From positions 1 to 42,486 of the forward strand of contig JAEULW010000190.1 in NCBI GenBank assembly GCA_016793505.1: 42,486 nt of DNA, given 5' to 3'. A program made the position numbers and the translations under genes. Below, one piece after another: positions 16,370 through 24,317 of the stretch. Every line of letters begins with the position of its first letter. The first letter of the stretch is position 1. The DNA is from Methylobacteriaceae bacterium (lineage in GTDB: Bacteria > Pseudomonadota > Alphaproteobacteria > Rhizobiales > Beijerinckiaceae). The notes beneath the pieces were generated by a model, which had not been told where the DNA came from, searched no databases, and was given only the letters and a program-made list of their open reading frames with translations.

Positions 16370-17803
16370 ATGAGACGAATCCGCCGCGTCAAGATCATCG
16401 CGACGCTCGGCCCCGCCTCCAGCGACCGGGCCGTCGTGGCAAAGCTGTTCGCGGCCGGCGCCGACGTCTTCCGCATCAACATGAGCCATGCCGATCACGC
16501 CGGCATGCGCGAACGCATCGCGATGATCCGCTCGCTCGAGGAGGAGCTCGGCCGGCCGATCGGCATTCTCGTCGATCTGCAGGGGCCGAAGCTGCGCATC
16601 GGCAAATTCGGCGAGGGCAAGGCGATCGTCGAAACCGGCGCGACCTTCACGCTCGACTCCGACGCGAAGCCCGGCGACGCGACGCGCGTGCATCTGCCGC
16701 ATCCGGAGATCCTGCGCGCGCTGAGGCCTGGCCACACCGTGCTGATCGATGACGGCCGGCTGCGCGTGAAGGTGGTGGACGCAACGCCCGAACGCGCGGT
16801 GACGCAAGTTCTCGTCGGCGGGCTGTTCTCCGACCGCAAGGGCGTCAGCCTGCCCGACACGACGATTCCGGTGTCGGCGATGACGCCGAAGGACCGGGCC
16901 GATCTCGAGGCCGTGCTGCCGGAGGGCGTCGACTGGATCGCGCTGTCCTTCGTGCAGCGGCCCGAGGACGTCGAGGAGGTGAAGGCGATCGCCGCCGGCC
17001 GCGCCCGCGTGCTCGCCAAGATCGAGAAGCCGCAGGCGATCGAGCGGCTCGACGAGATCATCGAGGTGTCCGACGCGCTGATGGTGGCGCGCGGCGACCT
17101 CGGCGTCGAACTGCCGATCCAGCAGGTGCCGGGGTTGCAGAAGCGCATCACCCGCAAGGCGCGCCGGCTCGGCAAGCCGGTGGTGGTGGCGACGCAGATG
17201 CTGGAATCGATGATCACCGCGCCCGTGCCGACGCGCGCCGAAGTGTCGGACGTGGCGACGGCCGTCTTCGAGGGCGCGGACGCCGTGATGCTGTCGGCCG
17301 AAAGCGCCGCCGGTCAATATCCGGTGGAAGCCGTGACGATGATGAGCCGCATCGGCGACGAGGTGGAGCGCGACAGCGTCTACCGCTCGATCATCGACGC
17401 CCAGCGCGGCCGCTCGGCGTCGCTGGCGGTGAACGAGGCGGACGCCATCGCCATGGCGACGCGCGACATCGCCGAGACGCTGGAATGCAAGTCGATCTGC
17501 GCCTGGACCTCGTCCGGCTCGACCGCCTTCCTGATCGCCCGCGAGCGGCCGATGGCGCCGATCCTGGCGCTGACGCCGTTCCGTGAGACGGCGCGCCGGC
17601 TGACGCTCGCCTGGGGCGTGCATCCGATCGTCACCAAGGACGCCAGCGACGTCGACGACATGGTGCAGCGCGCCGCCAAATGGTCGAACCGCGAGGCCTT
17701 CTCGAAGCCTGGAGACCGCATCATCGTCGTCGCCGGCGTGCCCTTCGGGTCATCGGGCACGACCAACATGGTGCGCATCGCCTTCACCGGCGCGGAGAGC
17801 TGA
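16370..17803 (+). CDS. pyk: Pyruvate kinase
   Basis: This 477-residue enzyme is full length. It converts phosphoenolpyruvate and ADP to pyruvate and ATP, the last step of glycolysis and of the Entner-Doudoroff pathway. Visible motifs are the N-terminal KIIATLGPASS, FRINMSHAD, LVDLQGPKLRIGKF, the catalytic Lys near 216 in LAKIEKPQAI, the metal-binding MVARGDLGVELP and the signature QMLESMITAPVPTRAEVSDVATA. The C-terminal alpha/beta domain includes TSSGSTAFLIARERP. It follows DUF1036 closely and is probably in its operon. The stop is 13 bases from the convergent neighbour. Confidence 0.97.
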   Translation: MRRIRRVKIIATLGPASSDRAVVAKLFAAGADVFRINMSHADHAGMRERIAMIRSLEEELGRPIGILVDLQGPKLRIGKFGEGKAIVETGATFTLDSDAKPGDATRVHLPHPEILRALRPGHTVLIDDGRLRVKVVDATPERAVTQVLVGGLFSDRKGVSLPDTTIPVSAMTPKDRADLEAVLPEGVDWIALSFVQRPEDVEEVKAIAAGRARVLAKIEKPQAIERLDEIIEVSDALMVARGDLGVELPIQQVPGLQKRITRKARRLGKPVVVATQMLESMITAPVPTRAEVSDVATAVFEGADAVMLSAESAAGQYPVEAVTMMSRIGDEVERDSVYRSIIDAQRGRSASLAVNEADAIAMATRDIAETLECKSICAWTSSGSTAFLIARERPMAPILALTPFRETARRLTLAWGVHPIVTKDASDVDDMVQRAAKWSNREAFSKPGDRIIVVAGVPFGSSGTTNMVRIAFTGAES

Positions 17804-17816
17804 GGGGCGATATTCC

Positions 17817-18833
17817 CTACGCCGCCTCGTCGACCAGCTTGCGCAGTTCGGGTGAGAGCAGAATGGCTTCGCGTTTGACGAATTGCAGCAGCTTGGCCTC
17901 CGGCCCGCTGACGAGGCCGTTGCGGCGCACGCGCTCGAGCAGCCAGTCGGCCTTTTCGCCGGTGAGCTTTTCGGCCTGATCGCGGGCGGCGGCGCGGGCC
18001 TCTTCCTCGGCGTGGATGCGCAGCGCGACGCGATCCGACAGGCTGCGTTCGTTCAACGCCTCGCCGATTCCCTGGCCGCGCATCGTCCGGGCCGCGCCGG
18101 CGAGCATCTTGCCGAGCATGCCGACCATGTCGGACTCGTAGTCGGTGTGCCAGGCGCTGAACGCCTCCTGGCGCGACAGCGGCGTGCGGCCGGTCGCGCC
18201 GATCAGATAGTTGCCGACGGCGCGGGCGAAGAACTCCTCCCATTCCGGCGCATTCGGCGCCCCGGCGGTGGCGTCGGCGATGTCGAACAGCGCTTCGGCC
18301 TCGGCGCGGCTGACGGCGAGCAGCCCCTCGCCGCCTGCGCCCCACACGGTGCGGCGGATCAGCGCCAGTTCGGGCAGGCCGATGACGCCGGGCGTCAGCT
18401 TCTCGCCGGAGGCCGTGGTCTCGTCGGAATAGATCACCGCGTTCTTGAGCTTGCGCAGCACGAAGGCGGAAAAGTCGGTCGGCACGTCCTGCGCCTTCTC
18501 GATGATCGAGACCAGCGCCTCGAGCACGGTGTCGACGCGCGCCTCGGTCTTCTCGCCGAGCGCCTCGATCACCTTCTGCGCCTTGTCGGCGGGGAAGTAG
18601 CCGTGCGGCGGCGTCTCGCGGATGGCGACGTCGAGCGCCGCCTCGACGAACAGGGCCGACCATTCGGGCGAATGGGCCTTGCGCTTCTTGTCCGCCTCCC
18701 AGAGCAGGCGCATCGCCTCGCCGACCGGCGCGCCTTCGCCATACAGGGCGCGGCGCACCGCCCGCACCTCGCCATCGGCGATGGCGCCGTCGCGCACCGC
18801 CTCATCCAGAACCAGATCGAGCGACTGACCCAT
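17817..18833 (-). CDS. Conserved alphaproteobacterial protein of unknown function
   Basis: This soluble 338-residue protein is mostly helical with no signal peptide. The ATG at 18833, preceded by GGAGG at a good distance, is chosen over an in-frame ATG at 18866. The beginning (LDEAVRDGAIADGEVRAVRR) and end (RVRRNGLVSGPEAKLLQFVK) show a similar pattern of helix, Gly-containing turn, acidic residue, then helix, suggesting an internal repeat somewhat like TerB or EF-hand-type modules, though no calcium loop is intact. A central region contains NAVIYSDETTASGEKLTPGV. I do not know its role. It is convergent with pyk and 63 bases downstream of nothing on its own strand other than its own promoter region. 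Confidence 0.75.
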   Translation of the reverse strand: MGQSLDLVLDEAVRDGAIADGEVRAVRRALYGEGAPVGEAMRLLWEADKKRKAHSPEWSALFVEAALDVAIRETPPHGYFPADKAQKVIEALGEKTEARVDTVLEALVSIIEKAQDVPTDFSAFVLRKLKNAVIYSDETTASGEKLTPGVIGLPELALIRRTVWGAGGEGLLAVSRAEAEALFDIADATAGAPNAPEWEEFFARAVGNYLIGATGRTPLSRQEAFSAWHTDYESDMVGMLGKMLAGAARTMRGQGIGEALNERSLSDRVALRIHAEEEARAAARDQAEKLTGEKADWLLERVRRNGLVSGPEAKLLQFVKREAILLSPELRKLVDEAA

Positions 18834-18896
18834 GGGCGCCTCCGTCCTCGCGAAGATGAGGCGCAATCTCTAAAATTGATTGAAAGGCGGGTCGGC

Positions 18897-19832
18897 TCAG
18901 CGCGCCGCCACGGCCTCCACCGCCGCGACGACCGCCTCGGGATGGGTGTGGTGCGGGGCGTGGCCGACGCCGGGCAGGACGGTCAGCGTCGCGCCGGGGA
19001 TGTCGCGCGCCGAGCCATAGGAATGGATCTCGGTGAGCACGATGTCGTCGGCGTCGCCGGTGACGATCGCCGTCGGCGCGGCGATGACGGGCATGCGCCG
19101 GGCCTGCTCGACGATGAACGGTTTCAAAGAGGCGACGTCGATAGCGTTGGCGAGGAAGGTGGCGGGGCGCAACACCAGTTTGACGCGCGTGCGCTCGACA
19201 TAGCCGGCGGGCGCGGCCTCGGGCGCGAACACGCTGGCGACGCCGCTCTCGAGCCTGGCGAGGCCGGCGGGGGTGGCGAGGAGGCGCACGAACAGTTCGC
19301 CGAGGATCGGCGTCGCGGCGAGGTCGTAATACCAGGCGACGCCGCCCGGCCAGGGATGGGTGACCGGGGCGACCAGCACCAGGCCGGCGACGAAATCGGG
19401 ATCGTCCATGGCCAGGCGCGCGGCGATGGCCCCGCCGAAGGAATGGCCGAGGACGATCGCCCGTTCGAGTCCGGCCGCCCGCGCCGCGCCGCGCAGCAGC
19501 GCCGCCTGACGGCCGGGATCGGCGTCGGCGCGCCCGCCGGGCCGGTCCGACCAGCCATGGCCGGGCCGGTCGATCGCCACGACGCGGAAGCCGCGCGCCG
19601 CCAGCGGCTCGCCGAGGGCGCTCATCAGATCGGCCTGATTGCCGCTGGCGCCGTGGATGAGCAGAACGGCGCCGCGCCCGGGCGCGGCGGCGGCGCGTTC
19701 GGTGAAATGCAGCTGCGCGCCGTCGACCAGCGCGAATCGTCCCTGCGGGGGATAGTCGGCCGCGATGCGCCGCGCCGCCCAGTGGGTGAACAGGAAGGAC
19801 GCGGCGAGGCCGACGAGCAGAAGCAGCAGCAT
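18897..19832 (-). CDS. Alpha/beta-fold hydrolase, membrane-anchored
   Basis: This 311-residue hydrolase has an N-terminal hydrophobic anchor (residues 1-16) and a complete triad: nucleophile Ser131 in GHSFGG, acid Asp260 or Asp262 in VTGDADDIV, and His291 in PGVGHAPHH. The oxyanion-hole HGASG (60-64) and DRPGHGWSD (89-97) are typical of the epoxide-hydrolase/haloalkane-type subgroup. The active site probably faces the periplasm or the membrane surface. The substrate is unknown. It lies 38 bases behind the TPR gene on the same strand, so the two may be co-transcribed. Confidence 0.87.
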   Translation of the reverse strand: MLLLLLVGLAASFLFTHWAARRIAADYPPQGRFALVDGAQLHFTERAAAAPGRGAVLLIHGASGNQADLMSALGEPLAARGFRVVAIDRPGHGWSDRPGGRADADPGRQAALLRGAARAAGLERAIVLGHSFGGAIAARLAMDDPDFVAGLVLVAPVTHPWPGGVAWYYDLAATPILGELFVRLLATPAGLARLESGVASVFAPEAAPAGYVERTRVKLVLRPATFLANAIDVASLKPFIVEQARRMPVIAAPTAIVTGDADDIVLTEIHSYGSARDIPGATLTVLPGVGHAPHHTHPEAVVAAVEAVAAR

Positions 19833-19870
19833 GGCGGGGGCGAGGCGGCGCAGGCGCTCTTCTCCCCGCC

Positions 19871-20542
19871 TCAGAGCGTCCTTCCGTCGAGTTCGAGGCC
19901 GAGGCGCTCGACCGCCTTCTTCGCCGGCTCGAACTGCGGATAGAGCTCCAGAAGGCGGCGCAGCACGCGCAGGGCCTGCGGCTTGTTCTCCTGCTTCAGG
20001 AGGGTGAAGCCGAGGCCGGCGAGCGCGCCGATGTGGCGGGCGTCGCGCTTCAGCGCCTGGGCCAGATCCTCGAGCCCGCCCGATATATCCTCGCGCGCGA
20101 CGCGCAGCGTGGCGCGGCGATGCCAGGCCTCCGCCCAGTCCGGCTCGAGCAGCAGGATGCGGTCGACGAGATCCTCGGCGAGTTCGGCGTTGTTGCGATG
20201 CGCTGCGGCGATGGCGCGGGTCATCAACAGGTCGGCCGTATCGGAGCCGGAGCGCAGATTGACGCGCTCGATCGCCGTGGCGATGCCCTTGCCCTCCTCG
20301 GCGTCCTCCGTCTTGGCGAGCCGGTCGTAGAGCTCGTTCAGCACCGCCTCGCGGGTCATCGGCGGGCGGGGCTTGCCGTCTGCCGTCTTGCCATCCTGCG
20401 CCTTGCCGTCGGCGGGAGCCGGCGCGGCGGCCCGCGGCGCGGACTCGCGCGGCGACCGGCCCTCGCGGGGCGACTGGGCGAGCGCGCCGCCGGCGAGGCT
20501 CAGCGCAAGGGCGACGGGGAGCAGACGCGAAAAAACGGCCAT
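19871..20542 (-). CDS. Exported tetratricopeptide-repeat protein
   Basis: This 223-residue protein has a signal peptide ending near GGALAQ (residue ~22), a charged Pro/Ala-rich linker (~23-62), and two to three TPR units (~65-215). WAEAWHRRATLRVAREDISGG and HIGALAGLGFTLLKQENKPQA show the usual helix-pair spacing. Periplasmic TPR proteins act as scaffolds; no partner is indicated. It stands between rpmJ and the alpha/beta hydrolase on the same strand. Confidence 0.85.
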   Translation of the reverse strand: MAVFSRLLPVALALSLAGGALAQSPREGRSPRESAPRAAAPAPADGKAQDGKTADGKPRPPMTREAVLNELYDRLAKTEDAEEGKGIATAIERVNLRSGSDTADLLMTRAIAAAHRNNAELAEDLVDRILLLEPDWAEAWHRRATLRVAREDISGGLEDLAQALKRDARHIGALAGLGFTLLKQENKPQALRVLRRLLELYPQFEPAKKAVERLGLELDGRTL

Positions 20543-20605
20543 TCCGGAAAGCTAGGGCGCTTCCGGCCGGCCGTCAAAACACAGGTGAGAGAAGGACCGC
20601 CGGGC

Positions 20606-20731
20606 TCAGCCCTGGCGCGCCTTGAAGCGCTTCTGCGTCTTGTTGATGATGTAGACGCGGCCCTTGCGGCGCACCAGCTGATTGTCGCGATGGCGCGCGC
20701 GCAGCGATTTCAGCGAGTTGCGGACTTTCAT
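20606..20731 (-). CDS. rpmJ: 50S ribosomal protein L36 (41 residues, zinc-free type)
   Basis: This 41-residue basic protein begins [18 protein letters not shown] and ends [13 protein letters not shown], matching the alphaproteobacterial form of L36. It lacks the CxxC zinc ligands of the 37-38-residue form, so it is the zinc-independent type. L36 is the smallest large-subunit protein and binds 23S rRNA. The gene is monocistronic-looking, as is usual for this form, and a hairpin with a T-rich tail sits in its leader. Confidence 0.97.
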   Translation of the reverse strand: MKVRNSLKSLRARHRDNQLVRRKGRVYIINKTQKRFKARQG

Positions 20732-20744
20732 CGGACGAACCCTG

Positions 20745-20771
20745 AAAAGAAAGCGGCGGGAGACCCGCCGC
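20745..20771 (-). terminator. Hairpin with T-rich tail just upstream of rpmJ
   Basis: Read on the minus strand, a perfect 8-bp stem GCGGCGGG/CCCGCCGC (20753-20771) with a three-base loop is followed by TTTCTTTT, the layout of an intrinsic terminator. It ends about 14 bases before the rpmJ ATG. It may stop read-through from the DUF1232 gene upstream or act as an attenuator in the rpmJ leader. The shape is clear, the role is inferred. Confidence 0.6.
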
Positions 20772-20839
20772 GGAAACCATCGGCGGGGTCTATGCCCGAT
20801 TTCGCCGCGCGGATCAACCCGGATCGGCCCGCCGCCAGG

Positions 20840-21229
20840 TCACGAGGCCGGATTGCGCAGCAGGGCGGCGGCGCCCGCCGCCGCCAGCGCCAGCGCAAGC
20901 AGCCAGATCGCGACGATCGCCGCCGCCGCCGCGCGGCTCACCGGCCGCTCCAACATGGCGGAGGCGGCGACGCGATGCTCGGCCATGCGTTCGGGCGGCG
21001 TCAGTCGCACGACGGCCAGCAGCCCCAGCGGGACGATCAGCAGGTCGTCGAGCAGACCGAGAACCGGGATGAAATCGGGGACGAGGTCGATCGGCGAGAA
21101 CGCGTAGGCCGCCACGCACAGGGCGAGCAGCCGGACCGGCCAGGGCGTGCGCGGATCGCGCGCGGCAAGATAGACGGCGAGCGCGTCGCGGCGGATCGCC
21201 CGGGCCCAGAGAGTCAGCCGCCCGCCCAT
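20840..21229 (-). CDS. DUF1232 (YkvA-like) membrane protein
   Basis: This 129-residue protein carries the DUF1232 signature in [18 protein letters not shown] followed by [11 protein letters not shown] (residues ~41-69), the conserved short segment of this family, plus a C-terminal hydrophobic helix (~103-124, [19 protein letters not shown]). The function is unknown; the family is widespread and membrane-associated. The start follows the stop of the LtnD-like gene by only 13 bases, so they are probably in one operon. Confidence 0.87.
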   Translation of the reverse strand: MGGRLTLWARAIRRDALAVYLAARDPRTPWPVRLLALCVAAYAFSPIDLVPDFIPVLGLLDDLLIVPLGLLAVVRLTPPERMAEHRVAASAMLERPVSRAAAAAIVAIWLLALALAAAGAAALLRNPAS

Positions 21230-21242
21230 CCGCCGGCGCCGC

Positions 21243-22133
21243 TCAGGTCGGCGGCCGCCCGGCCAGCACCCGGTAGGCCTCGACGACGTGGCTGTCGTCC
21301 TTGCCGCCGAGGCCCATGCCGGAGGCGGCGAGGAACATCTGGTGGGCCGCCGCCGACAGGGGCAAAGCGAGCTTCGCCGCCCGCCCGGCGTCGAGCACGA
21401 TGCCGAGGTCCTTGACGAAGATGTCGACGGCGCTGGACACGACGGGCTCGGCCTCCAGCATGCGCGGCCCGCGGTCGTGCAGCATCCAGGAGGAGGCGGC
21501 CGAGCCGCCGAGAATCTGCAGCATCAGCTTGCCGTCGAGGCCAGCCTTCTCGGCCATCGCCATGGCCTCGGCGAGGGCGGCGATGTGGACGCCGCAGAGC
21601 AGCTGGTTGACGGTCTTGACCGCCGCGCCCTGGCCCGGCGTCTCGCCGACATGGAAGAGCTTGTCGCCGAGGCTCTCGAGCACGGGACGGACGCGCTCGA
21701 TCGTCGCCTTCGGCGCGGCGGCCATGATGGTGAGCGCACCGGCGGTCGCGCCTTTCGTGCCGCCCGAGACCGGCGCGTCGACGAAATCGAGCCCGAGCGC
21801 GGCGAGGCGCTGCGCTATCGCGGCGACCTGCGCGGGGGCGGCGGTCGCCATCAGCACGACAGTCGCGCCCTTCGGCAGGGTCTCGGCCGCCCTGGCGGCG
21901 AACAGCACGGCCTCGGCCTGCGCGGCGTTGACGACCATCAGCACGAGAACGTCCGCGCCCGACGCGGCCTCGGCGGCCGAGACGGCGCGATGGCCGCCCG
22001 CCTCGACCAGCGCGGCGAGCGCCTCCTCGCGCAGGTCGAAGCCGGCGACATGGAACTGCTTTCTGGCGAGATTGATCGCCATCGGCAGACCCATGGCGCC
22101 GAGGCCGACGAATCCGATCTTCTTTGCGCTCAT
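21243..22133 (-). CDS. ltnD: NAD(P)-dependent beta-hydroxyacid dehydrogenase, L-threonate dehydrogenase-like
   Basis: This 296-residue member of the 3-hydroxyisobutyrate dehydrogenase family has an N-terminal nucleotide-binding [13 protein letters not shown] (7-19), substrate-binding [11 protein letters not shown] (119-129), and catalytic Lys173 in VKTVNQLLC. The [13 protein letters not shown] stretch (66-78) resembles L-threonate 2-dehydrogenase, which oxidises L-threonate to 2-oxo-L-threonate for the C4 acid-sugar pathway (LtnD-OtnK-OtnC/OtnI). No otnK or otnC is in the window, so tartronate-semialdehyde reductase or 3-hydroxyisobutyrate dehydrogenase are alternatives. It lies 41 bases behind the aminotransferase and just before DUF1232. 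Confidence 0.8.
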   Translation of the reverse strand: MSAKKIGFVGLGAMGLPMAINLARKQFHVAGFDLREEALAALVEAGGHRAVSAAEAASGADVLVLMVVNAAQAEAVLFAARAAETLPKGATVVLMATAAPAQVAAIAQRLAALGLDFVDAPVSGGTKGATAGALTIMAAAPKATIERVRPVLESLGDKLFHVGETPGQGAAVKTVNQLLCGVHIAALAEAMAMAEKAGLDGKLMLQILGGSAASSWMLHDRGPRMLEAEPVVSSAVDIFVKDLGIVLDAGRAAKLALPLSAAAHQMFLAASGMGLGGKDDSHVVEAYRVLAGRPPT

Positions 22134-22174
22134 GACGATCGTCCTGCGTTGATGCGGCGCCGGGCGCGCAGCGC

Positions 22175-23362
22175 TCAGCCCTGCGGCTTCGCGTGCGCCA
22201 GGAAATCGCCCATGCGGGCGAGGGCCTTGCGAATGTTGTCGGCCGAGTTGGCGTAGGACAGGCGGATGTAGCCTTCGCCGCAGACGCCGAAATCGGGCCC
22301 GCCGATGGTGGCGACGCCGGCCTCCTCGAGCAGCGCGGAGGCGAGTTTCTTCGCCTTCCAGCCGGTCTTCGAAATGTTGGGGAAGGCGTAGAAGGCGCCC
22401 TTCGGCGTCGCGCAGGAGACGTTCGGCAGCGCGTTCAGACCGTCGACGACGATCTTCCGGCGCTTGTCGAATTCGGCGACCATGGCGCGCGCGGCGTCCT
22501 GCGGGCCGGTCAGCGCGGCGATGCCGGCGAACTGCGTCGCGGCGTTGGTGCAGGAGAAGGAGTTGACCGCGAGCTTGCGCGCCATGTCGTAGAGCGGCTT
22601 CGGCCAGACCGACCAGCCGAGGCGCCAGCCGGTCATCGCATAGGTCTTCGAGGCGCCGTCGAGCAGGATCAGCCGGTCGCGGATCTCGGGATAGGCGAGC
22701 AGCGTGCGATGCACCTGATTGTCGTAGGTCATCTGCGCGTAGATCTCGTCCGACATGATCGCGACGTGCGGAAAGCGCGCGAGGCCGCGCACCAGTTTCT
22801 CGATCTCGCTCGCCGGCGTGACGCCGCCGGTGGGGTTCGCCGGCGAATTGAGGATCAGCAGGCGCGTCTCAGGCGTGATCAGCGACAGCGTCTCCTCGGC
22901 GGAGAAGGCGAAGCCGTTCTCCTCGCGGATCGGCACGGGAATCGGCCGCGCGCCGGTGAACTCGATCATCGAGCGATAGATCGGGAAGCCGGGATCGGGA
23001 TAGAGGATGTCGGCCCCCGGCTCGCCGAAGATCATGATGGCGGCGAACATCGTCACCTTGCCGCCGGGCATGACCATGACGAGATCGGGCGAGACGTCGA
23101 CGCCGAAGCGGGCGTGATAATCCTCAGCGATCGCCTCGCGCAGCGGCAGGATGCCGGTCGCCGGCGTGTAGCCGTGCTGGCCGTCGCGCAGCGCCTTGAT
23201 CGCCGCCTCGACGATGTGCGGCGGCGTCGCAAAATCCGGCTGGCCGATGCCGAGATTGATGACGTCCTTGCCCTGCCGCATCAGCTCGGTGGCGCGAGCG
23301 AGCACGGCGAAGGCGTTCTCCTCGCCGATGCGGGCGAAGGCGGGCACGGTGGTCAGCGGCAT
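22175..23362 (-). CDS. Class I PLP-dependent aminotransferase
   Basis: This 395-residue fold-type I aminotransferase has LGIGQPDFATP (37-47), GYTPATGILPLREAI (64-78), the PLP-contacting Asn176 in SPANPTGG and Asp205 in SDEIY, the Schiff-base Lys239 in DGASKTYAMTGWRLG, and a C-terminal IRLSYANS with the carboxylate-binding Arg. It resembles the aspartate/aromatic aminotransferase subgroup, but the amino donor and acceptor are not evident. The ATG at 23362 has GGAG at a good distance; an in-frame start at 23395 is less likely. It is followed by the LtnD-like gene at 41 bases, and is divergent from the glycine-tailed gene. Confidence 0.92.
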   Translation of the reverse strand: MPLTTVPAFARIGEENAFAVLARATELMRQGKDVINLGIGQPDFATPPHIVEAAIKALRDGQHGYTPATGILPLREAIAEDYHARFGVDVSPDLVMVMPGGKVTMFAAIMIFGEPGADILYPDPGFPIYRSMIEFTGARPIPVPIREENGFAFSAEETLSLITPETRLLILNSPANPTGGVTPASEIEKLVRGLARFPHVAIMSDEIYAQMTYDNQVHRTLLAYPEIRDRLILLDGASKTYAMTGWRLGWSVWPKPLYDMARKLAVNSFSCTNAATQFAGIAALTGPQDAARAMVAEFDKRRKIVVDGLNALPNVSCATPKGAFYAFPNISKTGWKAKKLASALLEEAGVATIGGPDFGVCGEGYIRLSYANSADNIRKALARMGDFLAHAKPQG

Positions 23363-23496
23363 GGGAAGGCTCCGGTCTGGTCCGCCACCATGCAAGCGGC
23401 GGGCGCCGAGTCAATTCAGGGGAGGCTTGTCAGGGCAGGCTTGCGCGCCCCGCGGGGCGGGCGCCTAATGGCGCCGGCTGGCGGGGGGCTCGCATC

Positions 23497-24195
23497 ATGT
23501 TTTCGGTGTTCGTGGCGCTCGGCGTCGCGGCGATCACGGCGACTGTCGCCGTCCATCTCTATCGCGCCGCGCAGGACCTCAAACGCGCCGAATTCATCCG
23601 CACCGCGACCTGGCCGCCGGGCCTGTTCGAGCGCGTCCAGAAGCGGCATCCGCAACTCACCCGCAAGGACATGGCGCTGATCGGCAATGGGCTGCGCCAG
23701 TTCTTCCTCGCCTATCTGAAGTCGGGCCGGCGCTACGTGGCGATGCCGTCCGAGGCGGCCGACCAGCTCTGGCACGAATTCATCCTCTACACGCGCGACT
23801 ACGACCGGTTCTGCGAGCAGGCGTTCGGGCAGAAGCTGCATCACACGCCGGCGGTGGCGCTGGCGCCGGAGCAGCGCACGAGCAATGCCGGGCTGCGCCG
23901 CGTCTGGACGCTGTGCTGCAAGGAGGAAAACATCGATCCGCGCAATCCGACGCGGCTGCCGCTGCTGTTCGCGCTCGACCGGAAGCTGAAGTTTCCCGGC
24001 GGCTATCACTACGAGGCGAAATGCGAGGCGCTGCGCGAGCGCGGCGTGCCGACCCAGTGCGGCGGCGATTTCTCCTCCACCAGCATCGACGGAGGCTCGG
24101 ACGGCTTCGGCGCTTCGGCCGACGGCTCGTCGGACGGGGGCGGCGGAGACGGCGGCGGCGACGGCGGCGGGGGGTGCGGCGGCGGCGGTGACTGA
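23497..24195 (+). CDS. Unknown protein with N-terminal helix and glycine-rich Cys-containing tail
   Basis: This 232-residue protein has an N-terminal transmembrane helix (~1-20) and a soluble domain with AADQLWHEFILYTRDYDRFC (~88-107) and GQKLHHTP, a pattern also seen in glycine-rich domain proteins of plants and bacteria, where a Trp-His pair is conserved. It ends in a low-complexity tail (~205-232) of Gly and Asp with one Cys (GGGGCGGGGD). The tail follows a Ser/Asp/Gly stretch. Function is unknown; such Gly-Cys tails occur in several membrane families of unknown role. It is alone between a divergent aminotransferase gene and the dehydratase. Confidence 0.8.
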   Translation: MFSVFVALGVAAITATVAVHLYRAAQDLKRAEFIRTATWPPGLFERVQKRHPQLTRKDMALIGNGLRQFFLAYLKSGRRYVAMPSEAADQLWHEFILYTRDYDRFCEQAFGQKLHHTPAVALAPEQRTSNAGLRRVWTLCCKEENIDPRNPTRLPLLFALDRKLKFPGGYHYEAKCEALRERGVPTQCGGDFSSTSIDGGSDGFGASADGSSDGGGGDGGGDGGGGCGGGGD

Positions 24196-24317
24196 GGGGC
24201 GCGCATGGAAGCGATGCGGCCTAAAACGATTGATCCCTCCCGCGGCGGGCGCCATTCTGGCGCCGGGCGCGGCGGCGACCGCCGTGACGACGAGAAGCAA
24301 TCTTCAGGGAGCGAAAG

